DNA from: CAJUPY01 sp051871275
Lineage (GTDB): Bacteria > Bacteroidota > Bacteroidia > Bacteroidales > Muribaculaceae
Assembly: GCA_051871275.1 (NCBI GenBank)
Contig: JBJECR010000097.1
Location: 1 to 40,466 of the forward strand
Length of the DNA: 40,466 nucleotides
Reading direction: 5' to 3'
How positions within the stretch are numbered: the stretch's first letter is position 1; the number at the start of each line of letters is the position of its first letter. The translations under genes were made by a program, and so were the position numbers. Under the pieces are notes generated by a model. That model was given only the letters and a program-made list of their open reading frames with translations, searched no databases and was not told the origin of the DNA. Below are positions 25,398-33,590 of the stretch, one piece after another.

Positions 25398-26240
25398 CTA
25401 TTTATTCTTTTTCAAAACATATACCGTGCATGGATACACAATATCCTTTTTATCCGGAGGTGTCATATAGTCCGGACCATATAACTGCGTTAGGTATTCT
25501 ATTGTTTTCTCCGGTCCAAAGAGTTCCACATCTTCAAACTTTATTAGTGTTGGTTTCCCATATATTTTTGTGCTTATAGTTTGTTTTTTATATGAATATT
25601 TACTTGCCATTGAACACAAGAAACCCGTATCTTCCGCATCATACCTTATCATCACCTGCTCAAGTTTTTTCTGTAGATAAGACAGCGGAATAGCTTTCAA
25701 GAAAAATGATACCACTTTCTTCGCAAGTACGTAGAGTTTCCCATTCTCATTGTAAACTCTATAATTTTGCCACAAAATGAGTTTTTTGTAAAACTTTATA
25801 TCTTTTTCCTGTTGTTTTTGTGCTTTGATATCAGCCGGAGCATTATCAAGAGGGAAAATATCTATGTAGCGATTTTTGCAATTCTTTAAATGCTTTTCTA
25901 CCGTTTTATCAACAATTGTGTTCTTTATACACAGTCTCATTAGCGAATGCGAATAATACTTGTCTGTTGTCCAATCTTGCAAAAAATAATCCTCACGGCT
26001 AAAATGATTATAGAAAACTTCCTTGAATTTTTCATAATCTTTTCGTGGCATACCTATATCTATGTCATCATCCCAAGGTATAAAGCCACCATGACGAACG
26101 GCTCCTAGCAAACAACCTGCTATTAAATAATAAGTTATATTTTCCTTTACACATACTTCGTGAATCATTTTCATCACGTCAAGCTGCAAAAGTTGAGATT
26201 CTCTCAGAGTAAGTTTCTGATAATTATCAAAGTTATCCAT
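25398..26240 (-). CDS. LicD family phosphotransferase
   Basis: A 280-residue LicD-type nucleotidyltransferase-fold protein. The hallmark is ITYYLIAGCLLGAVRHGG then FIPWDDDIDIGMPRKDY, with the metal-binding DDDID acidic cluster. LicD proteins transfer phosphocholine, phosphoglycerol or a similar group from a CDP-activated donor to surface glycans. The gene directly upstream encodes a CDP-alcohol-forming cytidylyltransferase, so a CDP-linked donor made locally is likely. The gap to that gene is 17 bp. Which phospho-substituent is used cannot be told. Confidence 0.9.
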   Translation of the reverse strand: MDNFDNYQKLTLRESQLLQLDVMKMIHEVCVKENITYYLIAGCLLGAVRHGGFIPWDDDIDIGMPRKDYEKFKEVFYNHFSREDYFLQDWTTDKYYSHSLMRLCIKNTIVDKTVEKHLKNCKNRYIDIFPLDNAPADIKAQKQQEKDIKFYKKLILWQNYRVYNENGKLYVLAKKVVSFFLKAIPLSYLQKKLEQVMIRYDAEDTGFLCSMASKYSYKKQTISTKIYGKPTLIKFEDVELFGPEKTIEYLTQLYGPDYMTPPDKKDIVYPCTVYVLKKNK

Positions 26241-26257
26241 ACTTTTATATTATCTCT

Positions 26258-26674
26258 TTATTTTTTGTTATCTGTAATTTTTTCTCTAAGCATTGAAGAA
26301 CTCACGCCTTCTGTATGAGGCAGATACACTATTTTTGCTCCATATTTTGCAAATTCTCTCTCATAGCCATTGTATAATTCTGTGCCTTTCCATTCGCTGC
26401 CGTGAAACATTACGTCAAAGTGTCGTTGTTTCAAAAATTCAGTCTTGTCCATTGTGGTTTGAGGCACTACCTCATCAACATATTTTATTGCCTCTACAAT
26501 TGCCATTCTTTGCTCAAATGGAATAATAGGTGTTTTGTGCTTATAGGATTCCACCAATTCATCCGTACTCACACCCACTATCAAATAGTCACATTGCTCT
26601 TTTGCCCTTCGCAAAATATTCAAGTGTCCGATATGAAACATATCAAACACACCGGTAGTATATCCGATTATCAT
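26258..26674 (-). CDS. Glycerol-3-phosphate/ribitol-type cytidylyltransferase
   Basis: A 138-residue cytidylyltransferase of the TagD/GCT class, forming a CDP-alcohol from CTP and a phosphorylated alcohol. It shows TTGVFDMFHIGHLNILRRAK with the HxGH-type nucleotide-binding motif (HIGH), the VGVSTDEL strand, MAIVEAIKYVDEVV, and the C-terminal EGVSSSMLREKI corresponding to the ISTT/S-x-L-R signature. Length is normal. It should supply the donor used by the LicD-like protein encoded next. It is separated by only 3 bp from the upstream GT2 gene. CDP-glycerol is the best guess for the product. Confidence 0.85.
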   Translation of the reverse strand: MIIGYTTGVFDMFHIGHLNILRRAKEQCDYLIVGVSTDELVESYKHKTPIIPFEQRMAIVEAIKYVDEVVPQTTMDKTEFLKQRHFDVMFHGSEWKGTELYNGYEREFAKYGAKIVYLPHTEGVSSSMLREKITDNKK

Positions 26675-26677
26675 AGC

Positions 26678-27673
26678 TTAACGTTTATATAATTTGCTCA
26701 ATGCACTTAATAATATGTCAAATGTTTTGTAATGTCCTTTTTTGAAAAAATGAAACAAAACTCGTTTCACAGTATCAAATTTTACATACTGCAAAAGACT
26801 TTTCTCTGTTTCGGAAAAATCGCTTGCCAAATGCTGAAGCCTGTAACTTCTCGCATAATTTCCCTTATATAAAGACAATACACATTCCCTTACAGCTCTG
26901 CCACACTGATTAAAACGCAATGTACAAGCTTCATCAGGCAGATTGCGGAACGCCTTGTAGTCCATCACAGCCTTGTATTTACGGCGGAAAGAATATAATT
27001 CTTTTTCATAATCGCTTTTTCGCTTAGCCGTGGTGGCACTTTGGAGATTATCTTTTCTATAATAGTAGCCTGTTTCCTCCACAAAGGCATATTTTCCCAC
27101 TTTCGGCAGATACTCCAGAGTGAAAAGCATATCCTCTGCTATTGCAATTTTTTCATCAAAGTATAGGCATCCGCCCTCTGCTCGGAGAAATTTATTTTTG
27201 AATAATTTGGAAATAACAAGTCCTCTAAACTCTGCAAAAAGTTTTGCATAGTCATTCCCAACGTAATAGTCGTACTTCTGATTTATGCCAGTCACCTCGC
27301 CATTAGCATAATTCAAGCATCCTCCTTGGACAAAATCCACCTTCTCGCCGTTGGTAATCGGAGTATAGAGTCCGGCTATAAATGTTTCAGCAATCCAATC
27401 GTCTGCATCAACAAACGTAATCCACTCTCCACACGCATTGTCAAGCCCAACATTTCTTGCGGAAGAAACACCGCCATTCTCCTTGTGAAACACTTTCACT
27501 CGGCTATCACTGGCTGCATATTCATCGCAGATGGCACCGGAATTGTCCGGAGAGCCATCATCAATGAGGAGCAATTCAAAATCCGTAAAGGTCTGAGCAA
27601 GAATGCTATCCACACATCGACGAATATATTTCTCCGCCTTATACACCGGCACTATCACACTTACTTTAGGCAT
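26678..27673 (-). CDS. GT2 family glycosyltransferase
   Basis: A 331-residue GT-A enzyme. The first 110 residues hold the usual signatures: VSVIVPVYKAEKYIRRCVDS, LLIDDGSPDNSG, KENGGVSSARNVGLD and the metal/nucleotide-binding DADDW. The remainder is the variable acceptor half with several aromatic and basic helices. It probably adds a hexose or N-acetylhexosamine during repeat-unit synthesis on the cytoplasmic face. It is encoded 8 bp after the Fe-S protein gene in the same operon. Confidence 0.9.
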   Translation of the reverse strand: MPKVSVIVPVYKAEKYIRRCVDSILAQTFTDFELLLIDDGSPDNSGAICDEYAASDSRVKVFHKENGGVSSARNVGLDNACGEWITFVDADDWIAETFIAGLYTPITNGEKVDFVQGGCLNYANGEVTGINQKYDYYVGNDYAKLFAEFRGLVISKLFKNKFLRAEGGCLYFDEKIAIAEDMLFTLEYLPKVGKYAFVEETGYYYRKDNLQSATTAKRKSDYEKELYSFRRKYKAVMDYKAFRNLPDEACTLRFNQCGRAVRECVLSLYKGNYARSYRLQHLASDFSETEKSLLQYVKFDTVKRVLFHFFKKGHYKTFDILLSALSKLYKR

Positions 27674-27681
27674 AATGCTGT

Positions 27682-28848
27682 CTATTTTTTAAGTCCTACG
27701 GTTTTGAGAATTTTTCCTGCTAAGCGGCGAAGACGAAGGTATGGCGTATTGAAAATGCAATTATAGGTTTTATCTATGGGATAATTGTAAATTGCATTTA
27801 TAGCTTTAAGCCTGCCTTTTGGCTCGTAGGCAGGGCGGAAAAGCTGATGGTTTACCATGTCTGCTTCTTCCCAAGTCCGCTCCTGATAGTGGATTTTATC
27901 TTTTATTTCTTCAAAAAGTGCTTTGCCTTTTTCGCTATTAGGCAGCAAAAGCGAGCAGCCTTTTTGTGTGTCGTACTTAAACTCTGATTTTTTTCCTATT
28001 CCCCAAAAATCCGCTATTGTGATATCGCTGATGCGTTCATGCGTGGCGTATTTGCAAGCATAGCAATTTTCACGATAGATGTAGGAACGCAAGAAAAGTG
28101 TGAGATATACGTTATCTTCTTTCTCGCAGAGTATCGTAGTGCCGTCTAATAATAATAATAATAAGTAAAAGCCACCCCACTTTTCATAATTGCGGAAGCG
28201 GATTTCCTTTACGTCATTGAGGCTGAAGCCTTTTTTCTCTGCGAGTTTTTCCAGATATGTGCGGAGCATCTTGTTTGCAGGCACTCCGTGGCAAACTATA
28301 TCCACGCAGATAAGGTTTGTTGTGTCTGCCTTGCCAAGATATGCTCTAAGTCCGGCAATCTGGCATGGTGTGCCCGTATAAAGCACGGTTTTTCCCTGTT
28401 TGAGGCAGTTTTTTACTTCCATGAAAGTTTTTTGAGTGTCACACTGCACGTATTTGCTGCCTCGCATTGGTGCAAGTTCTTCCGCATTGCTTGCTGAGGT
28501 GTGAAAAACGTAACCTTTTTCGCCCATGACAGCTCCAAAGACTATTCCGCCTTTTTCCAGCACATAGTCGGCAATAACGGAAAACATTCCTCCGGAACTG
28601 CTTTTTGTAAGCACCGCTTCATCATGATTTATGCATGCTATTGGTGCTTTTACGGCTGCATATTTTTCCATAGGTGTAAGCACCGGGCATGATTTAATGC
28701 AGAGTTTACATTCTATACACTTATTATGATTTATCACAGGATGCAGAAATCCGTTTTCCACCTCCAGCATGCTTATAGCATCTTTCGGGCAAGCATTATA
28801 GCATGCTCCACAACCTGTGCAATCCTCGTATTTGCAGAGTTCTATCAT
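27682..28848 (-). CDS. Fe-S protein, coenzyme F420 hydrogenase beta subunit-like
   Basis: A 388-residue protein. The N-terminus has two 4Fe-4S ferredoxin motifs (CTGCGACYNACP at about 10-21 and CIECKLCIKSCP at about 41-52). A FrhB-type domain follows, with SSSGGMFSVIADYVL, MRGSKYVQ, TGTPCQIAGLRAYL, VCHGVPAN and DITIADFWG. Such genes are regularly next to polysaccharide pyruvyl transferase genes in surface-glycan loci. The role there is unproven; a redox modification of a sugar is the usual suggestion. Six consecutive TTA leucine codons (28147-28164) form a trinucleotide run within the FrhB-like domain. The start overlaps the previous stop codon as TAATG. Confidence 0.85.
   Translation of the reverse strand: MIELCKYEDCTGCGACYNACPKDAISMLEVENGFLHPVINHNKCIECKLCIKSCPVLTPMEKYAAVKAPIACINHDEAVLTKSSSGGMFSVIADYVLEKGGIVFGAVMGEKGYVFHTSASNAEELAPMRGSKYVQCDTQKTFMEVKNCLKQGKTVLYTGTPCQIAGLRAYLGKADTTNLICVDIVCHGVPANKMLRTYLEKLAEKKGFSLNDVKEIRFRNYEKWGGFYLLLLLLDGTTILCEKEDNVYLTLFLRSYIYRENCYACKYATHERISDITIADFWGIGKKSEFKYDTQKGCSLLLPNSEKGKALFEEIKDKIHYQERTWEEADMVNHQLFRPAYEPKGRLKAINAIYNYPIDKTYNCIFNTPYLRLRRLAGKILKTVGLKK
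28147..28164 (-). repeat. (TTA)6 microsatellite, six Leu codons
   Basis: Six perfect TTA units coding for Leu6 inside the Fe-S/FrhB-like gene. The length can change without altering the frame, so it would vary a hydrophobic strand rather than switch the gene off. Confidence 0.85.
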
Positions 28849-29954
28849 TAGTTTTCAATAGAATTTTTCAAAAATTCAATACTCCTATTTCTTTCCGTTT
28901 CAAGGAAATTATTAGCACTGCTGAAATCGCATTGTTCCGCTATTTCAGCTTTTTCTTCAAAATCTTCTTCGCAAATTGTTCGCTCCATAAGTCCGCAATT
29001 TTCCAGAGTTGTTCTCATTCTGTTGTCCTTGTTTCCGTTCACTGCAAAAAACGGTTTGTTATAGAGAATTGAGAACACAACAGCGTGGAATGAACCGCTC
29101 ACCACAAATTTTGAGTGTTGCAGCAAGTTCAGAAATTCCCATGGTCCCGTGGCGATATGCTCGGTAATGCCGCACATTTCGCCTTTAAGGTCTGTTTTGG
29201 GGTGAACATTAATGGAGCTTATTACTTTATATCCATATTTTTTGCCTAAACGGCGTGCAATGTCGTAAGTGCCTTTTTTATATCTCGGAGAATAAACAAA
29301 AATGTAATCTCCGTCTATTATCGGATCTTGCGGATATTTTTTCAGCCACTGTTCTTTTGGTAGCAACAGCACAGGGTCAAGGGTAATAGTGGCGGTTTTT
29401 CCTGTAAGAGATTCCACAATTCCTTTTGTGCCATTTTCTCGTACTCCCAAATGGGCATATTCATTAAGGTATTGCTTCACCTTATCTCTTTGAGTGACTT
29501 GCTCTTCTCCACGCGGTCCCATACTCACTCCGTATGAGATTTTTTTAGCATCAGTGAATGGCAGATAATAACTCCAATCAAAGTCTTTTGGGGCAGTATT
29601 CCATATTTGGTCTCCACCGCTTATGTAGCAGTCAAAGTCAAGCCCGGCACTTTTTATTGCGTCAATATCCGGAAATTCCTTTGTCAGTTGAAGTTCATTT
29701 TTCAGAAAATCTTCGTAGAGCCGATACTTTTTCAGTGCTCCGGAATACTTTGAATGAAACAAAATCTGAAAAATCAGCTTTTTTCTGAGAGGCAACTTTG
29801 CATAACTCCTATAAACATGTTTTTGAGCATTTGTCCTAAGGTTTATAATCTCGTTTTCATGTCCGAGAGATTTCACTACCTGCTGCAAAGCGTATGCTTG
29901 AAGCATAGAGCCATAATTGTGTGATGCGTGGAATGTTACTGTCGCAGTCCTCAT
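28848..29954 (-). CDS. Polysaccharide pyruvyl transferase family protein
   Basis: A 368-residue member of the polysaccharide pyruvyl transferase family, which adds ketal-linked pyruvate from phosphoenolpyruvate to sugars of surface polymers. Evidence: TVTFHASHNYGSMLQAYALQ at the N-terminus (family F/N-x-G-x-x-LQAYAL), ISGGDQIWN, and C-terminal VSGSFHAVVFSILYNKPFFA (conserved S-F-H-A-V/T). Length is normal. The ATG overlaps the flippase stop by 4 bp, and its stop overlaps the Fe-S gene start, so three genes are translationally coupled. The pyruvylated residue would be negatively charged, in line with ManNAcA. Confidence 0.88.
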   Translation of the reverse strand: MRTATVTFHASHNYGSMLQAYALQQVVKSLGHENEIINLRTNAQKHVYRSYAKLPLRKKLIFQILFHSKYSGALKKYRLYEDFLKNELQLTKEFPDIDAIKSAGLDFDCYISGGDQIWNTAPKDFDWSYYLPFTDAKKISYGVSMGPRGEEQVTQRDKVKQYLNEYAHLGVRENGTKGIVESLTGKTATITLDPVLLLPKEQWLKKYPQDPIIDGDYIFVYSPRYKKGTYDIARRLGKKYGYKVISSINVHPKTDLKGEMCGITEHIATGPWEFLNLLQHSKFVVSGSFHAVVFSILYNKPFFAVNGNKDNRMRTTLENCGLMERTICEEDFEEKAEIAEQCDFSSANNFLETERNRSIEFLKNSIEN

Positions 29955-31492
29955 CTTTTTATTTTACTTGTAAATTTGTTCAGAGCCAGTTTTACGTATT
30001 TCTTTTCTTGTGCAGTCAGTCCCAGAAGGAATATTGCAAATCCTGTTGTAATCACAGAAACTGCACAAGTGGCAATAATTTTTAATATGCCGTTATCAAT
30101 GTTAATTGCTACTATTACCGGGATAATTGCAGAAAGTATGCTTATTAGAATGCAAAGTACCACAACCTCTTTGATGTACCTCATTACAGGAAATCCGTAA
30201 AGCCTGTGCAGATACCATACACGTGCAGAAGCAGTTATGGCATTTATAACCACTTTTATTGCAAGTGCTATTTCGGGAATACGGACAAAATACAGAGTGA
30301 CTATTGACACAGGCACATTGCTGATTATCAATACACTCATAAATAACTGATAATTACGTATCTTTCCTGTTGCTTGTGCAGAAACCCACAGCGGTCCCTG
30401 TACCGCATCAATAAGCATAAATGCCATCATCAAGCGAAAGAAATTCACGGAATATTCCGGAACTTGTCCCAGCCATATTCTTATAACCTCCGGTGCACAA
30501 ATAAGCACGGGTAGTGCTATAAAAAACAGTAAGTAATATGAATACTTGGATGTGTTCAAAATAAGATTTTTGAAATACTCCATATCACCTGCTGCGTACG
30601 ACTTGATTATCTGTGGATTAAATGCCGTTTGGAAATTGGAAACGAAGTGATAAATCGCAGAATTTATTTGGTTTGCTATACCCATTGCAGCATTTACCAC
30701 CACTCCGAAATACATATTTAGTATTATCGCAATACCCTGATTATTTCCCATATTCGCAATTGAGCCAAAGAAACTCCACCACGAAAATCCAAGCAGTGCC
30801 TTATAGTCTGCCTTGTCTTTGCTCAAAATGTATTTGCACACATAGAAATTTTTTAAGCAATAGAAAACGTAGCATGCCATCACTATGATGATTACAACCA
30901 TCATAAGGAATGAATATGTAATCAGCTTGTTTTCAGATAATACAAGCAAATATACTATTCCCAGTTTCAGCAATACTTCCAAAATGCTGATATAAGCATA
31001 AACCGACATTCTTTCATGTGCGATAATTGCTGCATTATATGGAGCACTGATAATATGGAAGACTGTGGCTATGATTGAAAACTGATAAACCCAATTTGCA
31101 GCATACATTTTTCCTTCCGGGATATTTATGTAGCTGTTTACGAACCATAATCCCACCGTTTCTGCCAACACAAGAAATGTCAGGGCCAAAAGAGCATGGA
31201 TATTTACACTCGTTGAAAAATAAGTGCGTGCCTTTTCTAAATTTTTCCTACCTAATTCATAATTAAGAAATCTCTGCGTTGACAGCACCATAGACCCCTT
31301 AATCACGGAAAACATCACAACAAAGCCACCAATAACATTATAAATACCAAAGTCCTCCACTCCCAATTCTTGCAACACAATCCTTGATGTATAAAGCATC
31401 ACAATTGTGGTAACGAACATGCGGATATAGAGATAAAGCGTATTCTTCGCTATTCTCTTGTTGTTTAATGTATTTTCTGAAATTTCAGACAT
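29951..31492 (-). CDS. wzx: Wzx-type oligosaccharide flippase
   Basis: A 513-residue membrane protein of the polysaccharide flippase class (MVF/MATE-like), with about twelve to fourteen hydrophobic segments. The N-terminus (KNTLYLYIRMFVTTIVMLYT, then GVEDFGIYNVIGGFV) is characteristic of Bacteroidetes Wzx proteins, as is YNAAIIAHERMSVYA and ISAPYNAAI. It would move the undecaprenyl-linked repeat unit to the periplasm for polymerisation by the EpsG-like protein. First gene of the sugar operon after the antiterminator gene, from which it is separated by about 280 bp of 7-bp repeats. Confidence 0.92.
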   Translation of the reverse strand: MSEISENTLNNKRIAKNTLYLYIRMFVTTIVMLYTSRIVLQELGVEDFGIYNVIGGFVVMFSVIKGSMVLSTQRFLNYELGRKNLEKARTYFSTSVNIHALLALTFLVLAETVGLWFVNSYINIPEGKMYAANWVYQFSIIATVFHIISAPYNAAIIAHERMSVYAYISILEVLLKLGIVYLLVLSENKLITYSFLMMVVIIIVMACYVFYCLKNFYVCKYILSKDKADYKALLGFSWWSFFGSIANMGNNQGIAIILNMYFGVVVNAAMGIANQINSAIYHFVSNFQTAFNPQIIKSYAAGDMEYFKNLILNTSKYSYYLLFFIALPVLICAPEVIRIWLGQVPEYSVNFFRLMMAFMLIDAVQGPLWVSAQATGKIRNYQLFMSVLIISNVPVSIVTLYFVRIPEIALAIKVVINAITASARVWYLHRLYGFPVMRYIKEVVVLCILISILSAIIPVIVAINIDNGILKIIATCAVSVITTGFAIFLLGLTAQEKKYVKLALNKFTSKIKR

Positions 31493-31500
31493 GATATTTT

Positions 31501-31771
31501 AATGTCTAGAGTCTAGGGACGAGAGTCTAGAGACAAATTAATGTCTAGGGTCTAGGGACAAATTAATGTCTAGGGTCTAGGGTCTAGAGTCTAGGGACGT
31601 TTACTCTTCACTCTTTACTCTCGACTCTTTGCTCTTTCCTATTTCCTGTTTCCTAATTTATTTCAGATGCCGTGGCTGGATAATGTCTAGAGTCTAGGAA
31701 CGTTGACTTTTGACTCTTGACTCTTCACTCTTGACTCTTCACTCTTGACTCTTGACTCTCGACTCTTGACT
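31501..31771. repeat. Heptamer arrays between antiterminator and wzx
   Basis: On the plus strand: GTCTAG(A/G)-type units with an internal repeated GGGACAAATTAAT spacer (31501-31600), then TTGACTC/TTCACTC-type units, a triplet of TTTCCT(A/G) heptamers (31635-31655), a second short GTCTAG patch (31683-31697) and a final TTGACTC run (31703-31771). The last unit supplies the TAG stop codon of the antiterminator gene. No gene lies in this stretch. In the transcript it separates the antiterminator from the rest of the operon. Confidence 0.9.
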
Positions 31772-32650
31772 CTAGTCTATTGATATGAGGAATTCTTGTG
31801 GCAGATGCGGGGTGGCTACTGCACAGACACCGGTGATGGTGACTACGAGGCGGCGGTCCTTTTTGATGCGGACTATGGTGCCTTCCGCTCCTTCAAAGTC
31901 GCCGGCGATGACGCGGACTCGCTCGCCTTCACGGAATTTGGGGAGGTCGTCCGGGAAATATTCTATGCCTGGGGCGGATGCGGAAGTGATGATGCGAAAC
32001 ATCGCCATTTCGTGGTCCGGGATTATTGCAGGTTGCTTGCCGACGGCTCCGGCTGTGGTATATACCATGGCGAGGTCTCGGAGGGTGTCCGCAAGGCGAA
32101 TGGCGGCTAAGTGCCTGGCATGGAAAAAGATAAGTGAGCAGAGTGGACGTGTCCGCTCCACGATTTTGCCGCCGCATTTGGCAGCTGTGGTGACCATGGG
32201 AATGTATGTGTCTTCCGCTGTTTGCAGCACCAGGCTACGGATTTTTTCATGGTCGCGAATAAAAAATTTGGCAGCGTACCAGTGTTGCGAATCGGGGTCT
32301 ATTGCCTTGATTTCCCGGCACTTGGCATCCGGAAGCTTTTCCGCAATGGTGATATCTCGGAAGATATCGGTGCAGGGCACGTGCTTGTTGCAAACGGCAC
32401 GGAGTGCACGGAGGTAAAAGCTGGTGGTGCTTGCCCGGAGCCCGGCATCGGCAAGAAAAGCGGAATAGGCTTCTATATCGCTGTGAACCAGGTCTTTGAT
32501 TGGCTTTTCCGCAAGGTTTCCGAAACGCTGCAGGGAGCTGCGGAGGGAGATATAGGTCTTGGCGTAGGTGCTTTTGCCCAGATTTTCGAGGTTAGCGATA
32601 GCGAGTGCAATGGCAGCCTCCGTGGTGATATCGGGGAGGGTTTCAGCCAT
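31772..32650 (-). CDS. UpxY/NusG-like antiterminator fused to SAM-like recombinase domain
   Basis: A 292-residue protein if started at the internal Met (MAETLPDITT); the same frame extends to an upstream ATG at 32743 (323 aa), but those extra residues are low in character and I prefer 32650. Residues 15-93 look like the SAM-like core-binding domain of Bacteroidetes tyrosine recombinases (STYAKTYISLRSSLQRF, LVHSDIEAYSAFL, STTSFYLRALRAVCNKH). Residues 121-222 form a NusG N-terminal domain (QHWYAAKFFIRDHEKIRSL, YIPMV, ERTRPLCSLIFFHA). Residues 239-285 hold a KOW motif (FREGERVRVIAGDFEGAEGT). No recombinase catalytic domain is present. UpxY proteins load on RNA polymerase at capsule-operon leaders and suppress early termination. 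Position as first gene behind a good promoter with a long leader fits this role. Confidence 0.82.
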   Translation of the reverse strand: MAETLPDITTEAAIALAIANLENLGKSTYAKTYISLRSSLQRFGNLAEKPIKDLVHSDIEAYSAFLADAGLRASTTSFYLRALRAVCNKHVPCTDIFRDITIAEKLPDAKCREIKAIDPDSQHWYAAKFFIRDHEKIRSLVLQTAEDTYIPMVTTAAKCGGKIVERTRPLCSLIFFHARHLAAIRLADTLRDLAMVYTTAGAVGKQPAIIPDHEMAMFRIITSASAPGIEYFPDDLPKFREGERVRVIAGDFEGAEGTIVRIKKDRRLVVTITGVCAVATPHLPQEFLISID

Positions 32651-32882
32651 GAAAAAGGGGCAAAAAAGTAAAAATAGATTTGTGATTTTTTGGATACAAA
32701 GCCACTCCTCGCGTGTTTGCAAGACAAAGGCAACAGCACACAAGGTGACAACCGGTTAGTTCGTATAACTTGCTATGTATCAAAGTCATAACAGCAGTTC
32801 CGAATCACATTTCCACCCCTATCCAAGGGCTTCAAAGCAACCAAAAAGTGCCAATTCCGTGATATCTGCGGACTTAGCTCTG
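32651..32882 (-). other. Long untranslated leader of polysaccharide operon
   Basis: About 225 nt separate the predicted transcription start (near 32876) from the antiterminator ATG at 32650. Long leaders in UpxY-controlled operons host the antitermination recruitment site. I see no strong hairpin in it by eye. Confidence 0.45.
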
Positions 32883-32914
32883 CAAAGGTACGAATTTAAT
32901 TAGAAGTAAGCAAA
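32883..32914 (-). promoter_or_regulatory. Promoter of polysaccharide operon
   Basis: On the minus strand TTTG (32911-32914) and TACCTTTG (32883-32890) are separated by 20 bp, matching the Bacteroidetes -33 TTTG and -7 TAnnTTTG consensus at ideal spacing. It is the best promoter in the window and drives the antiterminator and presumably the whole sugar locus. Confidence 0.75.
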
Positions 32915-32924
32915 TTTATTTTTT

Positions 32925-33138
32925 GAGTCTAGGGTCTAGGGTCTAGAGTCTAGGGACGAGGGTCTAGGGACAAATTAATGTCTAGGGTCTAGGGTCTAGG
33001 GTCTAGAGTCTAGGGACGTTGACTCTTGACTCTTGACTCTTGACTCTCGACTCTTGACTCTTGACTCTTGACTCTCGACTCTCGACTCTTGACTCTTGAC
33101 TCTTGACTTTTGACTCTCGACTCTTGACTCTCGACTGC
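32925..33138. repeat. Fold-back heptamer arrays upstream of operon promoter
   Basis: Plus strand (GTCTAG(G/A))n from about 32925 to 33015, followed by (T(T/C)GAC(T/C)C)n from 33018 to 33138. The GAGTC of the left array pairs with GACTC of the right array, giving a potential imperfect hairpin roughly 90-110 bp per arm, immediately upstream of the operon promoter. Confidence 0.88.
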
Positions 33139-33150
33139 CTCGTTTCAGAA

Positions 33151-33535
33151 GCCGTGGTATGCCACACATCCGAGATGAAGTTGTGGAGTGAACCGGAAGC
33201 CTTATCGTGTCGGAGATACGATAGGGCTACACGCCCTGGAGGGGCTTGGTTGTGGTAAACGCCGGGTTCAGTGTCGGGAGACACTTAACCCGGTGACCCA
33301 CAGGCTACTACCTCTATAACGAACCCTGGAGGGGTTCGGTTGTGGTAACGGATTTGGATGTACTGTCTTTATCACAACCGAGCATCTCCGAAGCTCGTAT
33401 ATCCTATTTGTCTCACGCTCACCGGGTTAAGCCTCTCCGAGGCTGAACCCGGCGTTTACCACAATTGAAGCCTCTCCGAGGCTTCTCATCAGCATCGTAT
33501 CTCCGATACAATGCTGATTCAGGTTCTCTCCACCG
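33151..33535. repeat. Cluster of GGA/TCC-loop hairpins, head-to-head (array 2)
   Basis: No gene. After a degenerate 18-bp palindrome (33151-33168) come hairpins of the array-1 type in plus orientation (about 33196-33360) and then the same modules in reverse orientation (about 33383-33530), recognisable from TTGTGGTAAAC versus GTTTACCACAA and GCCGGGTTCAG versus CTGAACCCGGC. The cluster is thus two copies facing each other. Confidence 0.85.
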
Positions 33536-33557
33536 ATTTGCGTTAATTGGTTGATTA

Positions 33558-33590
33558 ATCATGCATTATGCATTATGAATTATGCATTAA
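33558..33590. repeat. CATTATG-type heptamer array
   Basis: Units GCATTAT, GCATTAT, GAATTAT, GCATTA in tandem, touching the stop codon of the phosphoesterase gene. Confidence 0.8.

Noticed and set aside
31785..32417. Plus-strand open frame of 210 codons opposite the antiterminator gene
   Set aside because: Antisense shadow of a GC-rich gene, with no recognisable product.
32651..32743. Longer start for the antiterminator at 32743
   Set aside because: The added 31 residues are Cys/Phe-rich with no domain match and would lie in the leader; the internal Met begins directly before the folded domain. Not excluded.
33003..33284. Minus-strand frame encoding E-S-R-V-K-S-Q repeats between hairpin cluster and promoter
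   Set aside because: The frame is open only because the heptamer family lacks stops on this strand; there is no start context or non-repeat domain.
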